DNA of 64,000 nucleotides from Roseiflexus castenholzii DSM 13941 (lineage in GTDB: Bacteria; Chloroflexota; Chloroflexia; Chloroflexales; Roseiflexaceae): the NCBI RefSeq assembly GCF_000017805.1, contig NC_009767.1, forward strand, positions 1,984,001 to 2,048,000, written 5' to 3'. The first letter of the stretch is position 1, and each line of letters begins with the position of its first letter. The translations under genes and the position numbers were made by a program. Below, piece by piece: positions 43,397 to 53,134 of this stretch. The notes beneath the pieces are model-generated. The model did not search any database, was not told the DNA's origin, and saw nothing but the letters and a program-made list of their open reading frames with translations.

Positions 43397-45155
43397 TTCG
43401 CATCTATCGCCAGTCCATTCCACTCCTGTGCTCCGGTTGCCGTTGCGCCGATTGTTTGGCGTCAGCACATTTGTTGCAATTGCGTTGCTGGGGGTGCTTG
43501 TCGCCTGTGGTGCGCCGGAACAACCTGCCACACCCGCGGGCGTCTCGCCGATGCCTGCGCCAACCACAGCGCCGCCGACTGCGACAGCGCTGCCGCGCGG
43601 CGGCAATCTTACAATCCGGTTGGCTGCCGATGTTGCTGAGTTGCGCCCCTGGCATCCACGTACACGTGGCGAGGAACAGCTCATCGCGCTGCTCTACAGC
43701 GGTCTGACCCGCCTGGACGGCACGCTGGCGCCGCAGCCGGATCTGGCGGCAGGCTGGACGGCTTCTGCCGATGGGCGGACAATTACATTGACGTTGCGCC
43801 ACGATGCGGTCTGGCACGATGGACAGCCGGTGACGGCGGATGATGTGGTCTTTACTCTCAACGAATTGCGCGCACTCGAACCAACCACGGCGTTGCTCGC
43901 CGGGTTACGGCGTATGACGGAGGTTACAGCGCCGGCAACCGATACCGTCGTGGTGCGTCTCGATGAACGCTACGCGCCGATCTTTAGCCTGTTGACGGCG
44001 CCGGTGTTGCCGCGCCATGCCCTGAGCGGCAGAAGTTTGGCGGATCTCAACGCCTGGGAAGCGCCGGTCGGCAGCGGTCCATTTCGCCTGGAGCGGCGTG
44101 AGCCGGGCACGGCGATCACGCTGGCGGCCAATCAATCGTTTTACCGGGGCGCGCCGTTGCTCGACCGGGTGGTGTTCGTGGTGGCGCCCGATGCGCAGGT
44201 GGCGGCGTCCGCGCTCCAGAATGGGCAGTTGCTCTTGGCGGAACTGCCCTGGAGCGAAGGGCGCGCGCTCACCGAAACAATGCCAATGCTCCAAACCGGC
44301 GCATATGCCGAGAATGGCTACTACTTCCTGGCATTCAACCTGCGCCCCAACCGTATCTTCAGTGATCTGCGGCTGCGTGAGGCGCTGGCGCTCACTATCG
44401 ATCTGCCGCGCATGATCCGGGAAGCGACTAACGGGCAGGGCATGATCATCGGGAACAGCGCCGCTCCTGGCTCCTGGGCAGACCTGACGCCGCCGTCAAC
44501 GACGACCGTGGACCTGGATCGCGCGCGCGCGCTGCTCGATGAGGCAGGGTGGCGGCTCCCGTCGGATGGCGTGGTGCGGCAAAAAGATGGTGTGACGCTC
44601 ACCGCGCAACTCTTTGTGCGCGCTGACGATCCGCGTCGGGTGCGCGCTGCCGAACTGATTGCTGGCGCCGCCGAGCAGATCGGGATGGACATTGTGGTGC
44701 AACCCGCTGACTTCGCAACGGTGATTCGCTCGAAGTATGCGCCACCCTATGATTTCGACATGCTCCTCGGCAGCTGGATCAATGGCGTCGCCGACCCGAC
44801 TTTCGGTGACTACGCCTACTACGATCCAGACGATTTTGCGCTGTTTCATTCGAGTCAGATCAACCAGGGGGTGGCGGATACGCGCCCTGTGTTGAACTTT
44901 GTCGGGTTTAGCGACCCGGTGTACGATGATCAGGCAGGCGCAGCGCGGCAATTGTACGATCTGACAGAACGGGCGCAGGCAATCCGGCGGGCGCAGGAAC
45001 GAGTGGCGCTGCTGCGTCCCTACCTGTTCCTGTGGACGGATCGGTTGCCGGTGGCATGCAGCGCGCGCCTGACAACGCTGGACGGACCGATTAACCTGGC
45101 GACGCCGAACTATCTGTGGAATATCGAACGGTGGTATGTCACAGGTGAGGGTTGA
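43368..45155 (+). CDS. Family 5 extracellular solute-binding lipoprotein
   Basis: 595 aa. A lipoprotein signal ends LLGVLVACGAPEQ, followed by a Pro/Thr-rich linker. The SBP_bac_5 domain reads LYSGLTRLDGTLAPQPDLAAGW, then TADDVVFTLNEL and FNLRPNRIFSDLRLREALALTID, typical of oligopeptide/nickel-type receptors. No ABC permease or ATPase genes are adjacent, so it is an orphan receptor here. Start uncertain: GTG 43368 or GTG 43389; neither has a good ribosome site. Confidence 0.88.
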   Translation: MSSRIFPVSNSHLSPVHSTPVLRLPLRRLFGVSTFVAIALLGVLVACGAPEQPATPAGVSPMPAPTTAPPTATALPRGGNLTIRLAADVAELRPWHPRTRGEEQLIALLYSGLTRLDGTLAPQPDLAAGWTASADGRTITLTLRHDAVWHDGQPVTADDVVFTLNELRALEPTTALLAGLRRMTEVTAPATDTVVVRLDERYAPIFSLLTAPVLPRHALSGRSLADLNAWEAPVGSGPFRLERREPGTAITLAANQSFYRGAPLLDRVVFVVAPDAQVAASALQNGQLLLAELPWSEGRALTETMPMLQTGAYAENGYYFLAFNLRPNRIFSDLRLREALALTIDLPRMIREATNGQGMIIGNSAAPGSWADLTPPSTTTVDLDRARALLDEAGWRLPSDGVVRQKDGVTLTAQLFVRADDPRRVRAAELIAGAAEQIGMDIVVQPADFATVIRSKYAPPYDFDMLLGSWINGVADPTFGDYAYYDPDDFALFHSSQINQGVADTRPVLNFVGFSDPVYDDQAGAARQLYDLTERAQAIRRAQERVALLRPYLFLWTDRLPVACSARLTTLDGPINLATPNYLWNIERWYVTGEG

Positions 45156-45199
45156 ACATTTGGTGTTGGACATTGAGCGTTGAAGGTGTCTCCCAACCC

Positions 45200-45928
45200 C
45201 TAACTCGAGCGCTTCTCACCAACCGCGTGGCTATGATGCCCATCGTATCCCATGCGGATCCAACCGCGCTGGATTGCATAGATAACCGCCATCGTCCGGT
45301 CGTTGACCTGAAGTTTCGACAGAATAGAAGTGATGTGGTTCTTGACCGTCTGCCCGCTGATCGACAGTTGCGTGGCGATCTCCTTATTCGACAAGCCGCG
45401 GGCAATGCAGTCGAGAATCTCGATCTCGCGCGATGTCAATGGGGCGAAGAGCGCGCTGGTGCGTTCGTCCTCGGTGGCGGCGAGTTCACGGAACTGATGG
45501 AGCACGCGCGTGGCGACATGCGGTTTGGCAATGACACTATCATTAATCAGGTATTTTCCGCGAGCGACTTCACGGATCATGCGTACCAGATCGCGAGGAT
45601 GGACATCTTTCGACGAATAGGCGGCGGCGCCGACCTTGATCGCCTGGAAGAGTTGCTCATCGTCTTCGTAGACGCTGATGACGATCAACCCGACCCGTGG
45701 CTCGCGCCGTTTGATGACGCGCGCCACTTCCAGGCCATTCAAGCCGGGCAGGTTAATGTCCACCAGGACGACATCCGGCGAGAGGCGTTCCGCCAGTTTG
45801 ATCGCCTCCTGCCCGTTCTCCGCCTCACCCACCACTTCCATATCGCCGGCTTCTTCGAGACTCCAGCGAATGCCCTGGCGGAAGAGTGGATGGTCATCAA
45901 TAATCAGCACACGAATCCGCTGTTCCAT
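45200..45928 (-). CDS. NarL/DegU-type response regulator
   Basis: 242 aa. The receiver domain (1-125) has IIDDHPLFRQG, the phosphoacceptor Asp57 in VVLVDINLPG and a Lys in SSKDVHP. The LuxR-type helix-turn-helix is at about 172-230 (LTSREIEILDCIARGLSNKEIA). The spacer between the domains is longer than usual. ATG 45928 is preceded by GGGGTG; a GTG three codons upstream is possible. The cognate kinase gene ends 5 bp upstream. Confidence 0.93.
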   Translation of the reverse strand: MEQRIRVLIIDDHPLFRQGIRWSLEEAGDMEVVGEAENGQEAIKLAERLSPDVVLVDINLPGLNGLEVARVIKRREPRVGLIVISVYEDDEQLFQAIKVGAAAYSSKDVHPRDLVRMIREVARGKYLINDSVIAKPHVATRVLHQFRELAATEDERTSALFAPLTSREIEILDCIARGLSNKEIATQLSISGQTVKNHITSILSKLQVNDRTMAVIYAIQRGWIRMGYDGHHSHAVGEKRSS

Positions 45929-45933
45929 ACCAT

Positions 45934-46983
45934 TCACCCCGTTTGTTCCAGTGGTAACACAACCGTCACTTCTGTGCCATAACCTGGACGTGATGCGACG
46001 GTCAGCCGTGCGCCGATCAACTCAGCCCGCTCACGCATGCTTGTCAATCCCCAATTGCTCTTCCCGGCGCGTCGCGCTACTTCGCGCGGATCAAATCCTG
46101 GACCCTCATCGCGCACCGACAAGGTGATGGTGTCTGAGCGATATGCCAGACGCACGGTGATCGGCGATCCACGTGCGTATTTGTGTGCATTTTGCAACGC
46201 TTCCTGGACGATACGGTAGAGAACGATCTCGACTTCGTCTGCCTGTCGGGGCGCTGCATCAGCCTCAAACACCACGGGCACATTGTACGTGTTGCCATAG
46301 GCGCGCAGATACTCACGCAGCGCCTCCACCAACCCACGTTCAGCGACTTGTCCCGGTCGGAGATTGGCAATGAAGCGACGCACCTCGCTCAACCCCTCAC
46401 GAGTGGCGTCGCGCAGCCGACCAATCATCACCGCCAGTTTTTCGGCGTGCTCGCCGGTTTGCTGCTGCGCCAGGGAATAACACGTCTCCAGCAACATCAA
46501 CGAGTTCGCAAGCACTTGCGCCGGTCCGTCGTGGACCTCGCGCGCCAGACGCATCCGCTCTTCCTCGCGCCCATGGATCACCTGCGAACGCAACGCCAGC
46601 GCCCATGGGTCTGATGTCGCTCCTGTTCCGGTGTTGCTCAGCGCGCTGCTACTCATCTCGATCTGGCGAATGAGCAGTTCGATCTGCCGCAGACCACTGC
46701 GGCGCGCATCAACGTCGCGGCTCAGGGCATCACACTGCTCTCGCAGTTCCGTCATCCGCCGGTTCAGCGACTCGGCGCCTGAGCGTCGTCGCTGCACTGC
46801 GGTGCGATACTGGAGGGTCACCTCATCGAGTTCGCGCTCCGCCTGACGCAGTGCCGCTGCAAGTGTTGCTATCTCCTGTCGCTCGTGTTCCGCCAGCGCG
46901 CGCAACTGCTCCAACTGTTCTGCAACAATGTCACGCGCTTCGCGGAGAGCCGCTGATCGTTCTTGCCCGTCCTGCGAATTCAT
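45934..46983 (-). CDS. DegS-like sensor histidine kinase, cytoplasmic
   Basis: 349 aa. Residues about 5-110 are a long coiled coil (the DegS-type sensor part) with no membrane segment. The HisKA_3 dimerisation box is EEERMRLAREVHDGPAQVL with His151. The HATPase domain has the N-box QEALQNAHKYARG and G-box DEGPGFDPRE. It forms a two-component pair with the downstream regulator. Met at 46983 was chosen; an upstream in-frame start would add 13 residues. Confidence 0.92.
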   Translation of the reverse strand: MNSQDGQERSAALREARDIVAEQLEQLRALAEHERQEIATLAAALRQAERELDEVTLQYRTAVQRRRSGAESLNRRMTELREQCDALSRDVDARRSGLRQIELLIRQIEMSSSALSNTGTGATSDPWALALRSQVIHGREEERMRLAREVHDGPAQVLANSLMLLETCYSLAQQQTGEHAEKLAVMIGRLRDATREGLSEVRRFIANLRPGQVAERGLVEALREYLRAYGNTYNVPVVFEADAAPRQADEVEIVLYRIVQEALQNAHKYARGSPITVRLAYRSDTITLSVRDEGPGFDPREVARRAGKSNWGLTSMRERAELIGARLTVASRPGYGTEVTVVLPLEQTG

Positions 46984-47152
46984 CACGCTGCGCCTGCTGG
47001 TCGTGTTTATCGTGTAGCACAAATATACATCAGATTGAATGACAATTCCAGCCTGTTTGTGATTAATTCTTGTTCAAAATGGAGTCGAATCGGTTGCGAT
47101 GAGCCATGTGTCATAATCTATCTTCAACTGAAAGGATGCCAGTGCTCAAACG

Positions 47153-47407
47153 TCACATATCGCTCTGCTCGAACCCTGATCGGTCCTGCCCGCATGGGAC
47201 GAACAACAACTCCCACGCCAGCAAACCAATCACATAGGTCGGATACTGAAAACGAACCTCCTGCCCGGTGAGGAGCAGCATCCAGATCAGCGACTGCGCC
47301 ACTACCGGCAGCGCCAGCCCCGCCAGGCGCCACGACCGATGCCGGATCATCGCAACCGCCACACAGAAGAGCGTCAGGTACAAATACAGCGCCGGACGCC
47401 AGACCAC
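47153..47407 (-). pseudogene. Remnant of a polytopic membrane protein
   Basis: 84 residues with about three hydrophobic helices (LYLYLTLFCVAVAMIRHR; LALPVVAQSLIWMLLL; YPTYVIGLLAWELLF). It resembles the C-terminal end of a larger membrane protein such as a glycosyltransferase-type enzyme. An in-frame stop lies directly upstream, and MITE-like copy F (47431-47580) sits 24 bp beyond it, so the 5' part is gone. Confidence 0.45.
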
Positions 47408-47430
47408 CTAGACCAACGCCGGGCGCTCTA

Positions 47431-47580
47431 ATACCAATGACGATTGACGATGCCGCATGCGTGTCATTCCGAGCCCTTCGCTTCGCTCAGGGTAAACGCA
47501 GCGAGGAATCTGAGCGGGTCGCGCCAGACCCCTCGCGCTGCTCGGGGTGACCATGCCGGATGGTCACAGGTCATTGGTAT
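47431..47580. mobile_element. MITE-like repeat, copy F
   Basis: 150 bp from ATACCAATGACG to GTCATTGGTAT. It has the best-preserved terminal inverted repeats and includes the CCCTTCGCTTCGCTCAGGG inner module. It is adjacent to the truncated membrane-protein remnant. Confidence 0.8.
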
Positions 47581-48020
47581 AAGCAGATAGATCCTCCTGA
47601 CAATGGTATGACCGGTTTCATATGCGGCGCGCAATGCTGTGACCATGCGAAGCGTCAACGTCGCCGATTGTAGCACTGAAGAAGTGGCGCCATGCAATGC
47701 CCTCGGTCGGTGCGCTACGGGCGATATGGCACCAATGCGGCGGCGCTGGTGCGGGTCATACACCACGTGCAACACCGTTGCGCAACATTGCGATACAACG
47801 TTTCTACTGGCGATGTTCAATCTTCGACCTGACCACACGGATCTGTCAATGTGCTCGACCCTCTCGTCTCTCCGCACATCCCCTACGCAATTCTTTCACA
47901 AAATTGTCCCGTTACAACCTGGTTAACAAAGCGCAACGAACGATGGATAAACCATTTCGGTACAGACGATGTGCTGGCAGTATAGTGCGGTCAATTCCCG
48001 GTTGTGACAATGGTGACGCC
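47581..48020. other. Region upstream of bchJ
   Basis: 440 bp without a supported gene. A -10-like TATAGT lies near 47990, 30 nt before the bchJ start, without a clear -35. An in-frame extension of bchJ to the left lacks homologous sequence. Confidence 0.35.
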
Positions 48021-48626
48021 ATGACGACAAGAGCGGCTCGTGGAACGGGCAAGATTGGCCCGAATGCAATTATTCAGACGGTTGCAGCGTTGCGTGATAG
48101 GCTCGGCGATGAAGCGGCGCGGGCTACGTTGGTGCGCGGCGGCGCCGGCGATCTGCCGGATCACCTGCCGCGTGAATTGATCGATGAGCATGAATTTCAT
48201 GCGTTGGTCGAATTACTGCTCGAACAGATCGGAGAAGAACAAACCAACCTGGTAATGGCGCGTTCCGGGCAGTTGACATCCGAGTATGTGTTTGCCAACC
48301 GCATTCCGGCGTTTGCGCGCCTGCTCCTTCGCCTGCTGCCGCCGTCGTGGGGTTTGCGCCTGCTGCTGCCCGCAATGCAGCGCCATACCTGGACATTCGC
48401 CGGAAGCGGCGTGTTTGCCTACGATCTGACGCCCACGCCATCGATCTCGATCACGAATGGAGCGTTGTTCGACACGCCAGCGATGGCGGCGGCCATGTGC
48501 GCCTACTACCGTGGCGCATTCGAGCAGATGTTTCGGAAACTCATCTGTTCGCGGGCGACCCTGCACGATCTGGAATGTCAGGCGCGTGGCGATCGCCGCT
48601 GTCGGTATGCCATCCGGTGTCGGTAG
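48021..48626 (+). CDS. bchJ: BchJ-type protein (V4R domain)
   Basis: 201 aa. The C-terminal half is a V4R (4-vinyl-reductase) domain with YYRGAFEQMFRKL and the closing LECQARGDRRCRYAI. The N-terminal half (IIQTVAALRDRLGDEAARATL) matches BchJ. Although named for divinyl reduction, BchJ is thought to be an accessory/carrier in bacteriochlorophyll synthesis rather than the main reductase (BciA/BciB). It sits two genes upstream of bchE, which supports the assignment. ATG 48021 follows GGTGA. Confidence 0.85.
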   Translation: MTTRAARGTGKIGPNAIIQTVAALRDRLGDEAARATLVRGGAGDLPDHLPRELIDEHEFHALVELLLEQIGEEQTNLVMARSGQLTSEYVFANRIPAFARLLLRLLPPSWGLRLLLPAMQRHTWTFAGSGVFAYDLTPTPSISITNGALFDTPAMAAAMCAYYRGAFEQMFRKLICSRATLHDLECQARGDRRCRYAIRCR

Positions 48627-48706
48627 CGCACGCGGATGGAGGCGCGGCAAACGCGCTGGTTTTTTGCAGAAGGTAGTTCTGACTGCTCACTACACGGAGG
48701 CACTGA

Positions 48707-49801
48707 ATGATGGCACCGCCGCATCCATCTCGCCCGATGCGTCACGCGCCGCGCGATTTTGCGTTGACGCCGCTCAATATCTATTGGGAGATGACGCAGG
48801 CATGCGCGCTTGCCTGCCGGCACTGCCGCGCCGAAGCCATGCCGCAGCCACATCCGTTGCAACTCACATTCGAGGAGAGTGTGCGCTTCCTGCGGCAAAT
48901 CCCCGACTTCGGCAACCCGTTGCCGCAGTTGATCCTGACCGGCGGCGATCCGCTCGCCCGACCGGATCTGCTCGACCTGATCGATGCAGCCCGCGCGCTT
49001 GGCGTACCGGTCTCGATCACACCGAGCGCAACACCGAACCTGACGCGCGCGATGCTCGCGGCGCTCAAGGCGCATGGTGTCGAGGCGCTTGGATTAAGCC
49101 TCGATGGCTCGAATGCCACCCGTCACGATGCCATTCGTGGTGTCGAAGGCACATTCGAGCGAACCGTCGAGGCAATGGACTGGGCAGCAGAACTCGGCAT
49201 GCCGTTGCAGATCAACACACTGGTCGCAGCCGAAACCGCCGATGATCTTCCGGCTATCTATGCACTGCTTACCACAAAACAGGTCGCCCGCTGGAGCCTG
49301 TTCTTCCTGATCTCCGTCGGGCGCGGGCGGGTGCTCGAGTCGCTAACGCCACCCGCAGCGGAGCGGTTGATGGTCTGGATCTATCGCATTGCACAGGAAG
49401 CGCCGTTTGCCGTTGCTACGACCGAGGCGCCGTCGTACCGGCGAGTGGCGCTCGGCGAAATGCGCGCTGCCGGGTTGAGCGGCGAACAGATCCGACAGAC
49501 GCCGATCGGACGCGGTTTTGGCATCCGTGACGGCAACGGCATTATGTTTGTCTCGAATACGGGCGACATCTGCCCTGCGGGATTCCTGCCGCTGCCCGCC
49601 GGCAATGTGCGCACCGACCATATCGTGCAGGTCTATCGGGAGTCGCCGTTGTTCGCCGCGCTGCACGATCCGACGACGTTTGGCGGGCGGTGTGGACGTT
49701 GTGAGTATCGGGCGATCTGTGGCGGGTCGCGAGCGCGCGCCTTCGCCGCGAGCGGCGATCCGCTGGCGGAGGACCCGCTCTGCACCTATCAACCGGCATA
49801 G
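48707..49801 (+). CDS. Radical SAM/SPASM protein in the bch cluster
   Basis: 364 aa. The radical SAM cluster motif is CALACRHC (CxxxCxxC) in IYWEMTQACALACRHCRA. The TIM-barrel has LILTGGDPLARPDLLDLID. The SPASM cysteines occur in GDICPAGFLPLPAGN and CGRCEYRAICGGSRARAF. It is related to the heme-pathway AhbC/AhbD/NirJ-like group. The position between bchJ and bchE, with only 12 bp to bchE, argues for a tetrapyrrole-linked role. The ribosome site is ACGGAGG. Confidence 0.85.
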   Translation: MMAPPHPSRPMRHAPRDFALTPLNIYWEMTQACALACRHCRAEAMPQPHPLQLTFEESVRFLRQIPDFGNPLPQLILTGGDPLARPDLLDLIDAARALGVPVSITPSATPNLTRAMLAALKAHGVEALGLSLDGSNATRHDAIRGVEGTFERTVEAMDWAAELGMPLQINTLVAAETADDLPAIYALLTTKQVARWSLFFLISVGRGRVLESLTPPAAERLMVWIYRIAQEAPFAVATTEAPSYRRVALGEMRAAGLSGEQIRQTPIGRGFGIRDGNGIMFVSNTGDICPAGFLPLPAGNVRTDHIVQVYRESPLFAALHDPTTFGGRCGRCEYRAICGGSRARAFAASGDPLAEDPLCTYQPA

Positions 49802-49813
49802 GAGGAGGTGCGT

Positions 49814-51397
49814 ATGCGTATTCTGATGATCCAGCCCAACTACCACGCAGGTGGGGCGGAAATTGCCGGCAACTGGCCGCCAAGCTGGGTGGCGTATATC
49901 GGCGGGGCGTTGCGCAAGGCTGGCTATCCGAACCTTCGTTTTGTCGATGCGATGACCAATAATTTGCCCGACAGGACGGTCGAGCAGATCATTCGCGCGA
50001 ATCGCCCTGATGTCGTGATGGCGACGGCGATCACGCCGATGATCTACAAGGCGCAGGAAACGCTGCGCCTGGCGCGCGAAGCCAATCCTGGCTGCAAGAC
50101 CATTCTCGGCGGGGTGCATCCAACGTTCATGTATGCGCAAGTGCTCACCGAAGCTCCCTGGATCGATTACATCGTGCGCGGTGAAGGGGAAGAGATTATC
50201 GTCAACCTGATGCGCGCCATCGAGAACGGCAGCGATGAGCGCGATCGCTATCAGATCCAGGGGATTGCTTTCCTGGACGGTGACCGCGTGGTTGCGACGC
50301 CTGCCCATCCGCCGATTGCCGATCTCTCGACTCTTACGCCCGACTGGAGCCTGCTGGAGTGGGAGAAGTACATCTACATTCCGTTGAATGTGCGCGTGGC
50401 AGTGCCGAATTTTGCGCGCGGATGTCCGTTCACCTGCCGCTTCTGCTCACAGTGGAAGTTCTGGCGCAAGTATCGCGTGCGTGATCCGATCGCATTTGTT
50501 GATGAGATCGAACTGCTGGTGCGCGAGTACAAGGTTGGCTTCTTTATTCTTGCGGATGAAGAACCGACCATCCATCGCAAGAAGTTTGTGGCGATGTGCG
50601 AAGAACTGGAGCGGCGCAAACTCGGCATTCACTGGGGTATCAACACGCGTGTGACCGACATTCTGCGCGATGAGCAGTATCTGCCGCTCTACCGTCGCGC
50701 CGGGCTGGTGCATGTCTCGCTCGGCACCGAAGCCGCCGCACAGATGAACCTCGACCGCTTCCGCAAGGAGACGACCATCGAGCAGAATAAGCGCGCCATC
50801 AAATTGCTGCACGACCAGGGGATCGTCGCCGAAGCGCAGTTCATTATGGGGCTGGAGAACGAGACGCCCGAAACAATTGAAGAGACCTACCGCTATGCGC
50901 TCGACTGGAAGGCGGACATGGCGAACTGGAATATGTACACGCCGTGGCCCTTCGCCGAGTTGTTCGAGGAGTTGGGTGATCGGGTCGAGGTGCGTGATTT
51001 TTCGAAGTACAACTTCGTCACGCCGATCATCCAGCCGGATGCGATGACGCGCGAGCAGGTGCTGAAAGGAGTGCTGCGCAATTATGCGCGCTTCTATATG
51101 CGTAAGGCGTTCCTGAGTTATCCCTGGATCAGGGATCCGTTCAAGCGGCGCTATATGCTCGGCTGTCTGAAGGCGTTCGCCAAGACGACGTTTACCAAGC
51201 GGTTCTACGATCTCGAACGGGTGCATCTCGACGGTTCCATCGACCTGGGATTCGATGAGACAAAGGTGCTGACGCGCGAGCAGATTGCGGAGTTGAAGCA
51301 GAAGCGTCCCGAACTCTCGGCAGATGTCGATTTCCGTGGCACCGTCACTGCCTGCGGCGCGCCGAAAGATGCGCCGGAGTACGTTGAGCAGGAGTGA
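49814..51397 (+). CDS. bchE: Anaerobic Mg-protoporphyrin IX monomethyl ester cyclase
   Basis: 527 aa. It forms the isocyclic ring of (bacterio)chlorophyll without oxygen. The N-terminal B12-binding-like domain has MIQPNYHAGGAEIAGNWPP and ILGGVHPTFM. The radical SAM domain has the cluster motif CPFTCRFC in ARGCPFTCRFCSQWKFWRK, typical of BchE. The ATG at 49814 follows GGAGGAGG; a GTG two codons upstream is less likely. Confidence 0.95.
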   Translation: MRILMIQPNYHAGGAEIAGNWPPSWVAYIGGALRKAGYPNLRFVDAMTNNLPDRTVEQIIRANRPDVVMATAITPMIYKAQETLRLAREANPGCKTILGGVHPTFMYAQVLTEAPWIDYIVRGEGEEIIVNLMRAIENGSDERDRYQIQGIAFLDGDRVVATPAHPPIADLSTLTPDWSLLEWEKYIYIPLNVRVAVPNFARGCPFTCRFCSQWKFWRKYRVRDPIAFVDEIELLVREYKVGFFILADEEPTIHRKKFVAMCEELERRKLGIHWGINTRVTDILRDEQYLPLYRRAGLVHVSLGTEAAAQMNLDRFRKETTIEQNKRAIKLLHDQGIVAEAQFIMGLENETPETIEETYRYALDWKADMANWNMYTPWPFAELFEELGDRVEVRDFSKYNFVTPIIQPDAMTREQVLKGVLRNYARFYMRKAFLSYPWIRDPFKRRYMLGCLKAFAKTTFTKRFYDLERVHLDGSIDLGFDETKVLTREQIAELKQKRPELSADVDFRGTVTACGAPKDAPEYVEQE

Positions 51398-51611
51398 GCG
51401 GTCGAGACGCTGCGTGCTCTGTTCGGTAGCGTGCAGCGCACTGTTGAGAGCGTCGCAGCACGGCTGATGCACAGGCGCAAGAGCGCAAAGGTTGGTCCGG
51501 TTGCGTGCAGGGCGTTGCGTCGGCGCCTCAATCGTTTTGAGACATACTGGTGAAAACTTTTATCGGGGCGCGGTCACGACTGCCGCGCCTATTGTCTGTT
51601 GGAGGCTATAC

Positions 51612-53090
51612 GTGAGCAGGGTTATCATTATCGGAGCCGGTTTTGGCGGCCTGGCTGCCGCTGTGCGCCTGGCAGCGCGCGGTCATGAAGTCGAAATCTT
51701 TGAGAAGCAGGACAAACCGGGCGGGAAGGCGTATGTGCTGGAAGTGGATGGCTTTCGGTTCGATACCGGTCCAACCGTGATCACTGCGCCATTCCTGTTC
51801 GATGACCTGTGGCGTGCTGTGGGGCGTCGCCGTGAGGAATATGTCGAATTTCGCCCATGCCATCCCTTCTATCGCATCTATGACGATACCGGTCGCCACT
51901 TCGATCACAGCGCCGATGAAGCCGCAGTGCTGCGTGAAATCGAGCGGATCAATCCCGCCGATGTCGAAGGGTACCGCCGTTTTCTGGCGAGCACCCGCCC
52001 GATTTTCCAGAAGGGATTTATCGAGCTGGCGGATCAGCCGTTCCTGCGCTTCCGCGACATGCTGCGCGTTGCGCCCGATCTGGCGCGCCTGCGCTCGTTC
52101 GAGAGCGTCTATCGCTATGTGTCGCGTTACATTAAGGACGATTTTCTGCGTCGTTGCTTTTCGTTCCATCCGCTGTTCATCGGCGGCAACCCGTTCTATG
52201 CCTCGTCGATCTACGCTATGGTGCACTACCTGGAACGCGAGTGGGGCGTCTACTACGCGGTCGGCGGAACCGGCGCGATTGTCGATGCGATGGTGCGGTT
52301 GCTGCGCGAACTTGGCGTCGCTATCCACCTGAATGCTGAGGTGCGTGAACTGATCGTTGAGGGACGGCGCATTCGCGGCGTGGTGCTGGCTGATGGCAGT
52401 GTGCGCCGCGCTGACATCGTGGTGTCGAACGCCGATGTCGCGCATACCTACGCCGACCTGATTGCGCCGCGCTATCGCCGCCGCTATACCGACCATCGTC
52501 TGCGGTCGTTGCGCTACAGTATGTCGCTGGTGGTCATCTACCTTGGAACACGGCGCACCTACCACGATGCGCCGCTGGTGCGGCACACTATCATTTTTGG
52601 TCCGCGCTACCGGGGATTGCTCGACGATATTTTCATTCATAAACGGGTCGCCGACGACTTCTCGCTCTACCTGCATATGCCGTCGCGCGATGAGCCGGAT
52701 GTGGCGCCGCCCGGTTGTGACGCCTTCTACGTTCTTTCGCCCGTCCCCAATCTGGCGTCGCAGACGGATTGGGCGACACTGGCGCACCCATACCGCGACG
52801 CGATCATTGGGTTCCTGGAAGCGCGATTTCTGCCCGATCTACGCAAAAACATTGTGGTGGAACGGATGGTCGATCCGCGCCACTTTCAGCGCCGCCAGAA
52901 CAATTACCTTGGCGCGGCGTTCGCGCTCGAACCGACGCTGCTGCAATCTGCATGGTTCCGTCCCCACAATCGCTCCGAAGAGTTCGAAAACCTCTATTTC
53001 GTCGGCGCGGGCACCCATCCGGGCGCAGGGTTGCCGGGTGTGTTATCATCGGCGCTGATTGTCGAACGGTTGGTGTCGCATAGATGTTGA
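51612..53090 (+). CDS. crtI: CrtI-type phytoene desaturase
   Basis: 492 aa FAD amine-oxidase-fold enzyme. VIIIGAGFGGLAAAVRLAA is the dinucleotide fold; KPGGKAYVLEVDGFRFDTGP is the CrtI-specific continuation. The C-terminal bacterial-type phytoene dehydrogenase signature is NLYFVGAGTHPGAGLPGVL. It desaturates carotenoid precursors; the exact number of steps cannot be read from sequence. The GTG at 51612 has GGAGG upstream. Confidence 0.9.
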   Translation: MSRVIIIGAGFGGLAAAVRLAARGHEVEIFEKQDKPGGKAYVLEVDGFRFDTGPTVITAPFLFDDLWRAVGRRREEYVEFRPCHPFYRIYDDTGRHFDHSADEAAVLREIERINPADVEGYRRFLASTRPIFQKGFIELADQPFLRFRDMLRVAPDLARLRSFESVYRYVSRYIKDDFLRRCFSFHPLFIGGNPFYASSIYAMVHYLEREWGVYYAVGGTGAIVDAMVRLLRELGVAIHLNAEVRELIVEGRRIRGVVLADGSVRRADIVVSNADVAHTYADLIAPRYRRRYTDHRLRSLRYSMSLVVIYLGTRRTYHDAPLVRHTIIFGPRYRGLLDDIFIHKRVADDFSLYLHMPSRDEPDVAPPGCDAFYVLSPVPNLASQTDWATLAHPYRDAIIGFLEARFLPDLRKNIVVERMVDPRHFQRRQNNYLGAAFALEPTLLQSAWFRPHNRSEEFENLYFVGAGTHPGAGLPGVLSSALIVERLVSHRC

Positions 53091-53134
53091 ACGTTGCACG
53101 TTCAATGTTGACGCTGGCGCATTCGTTGGCTTGT

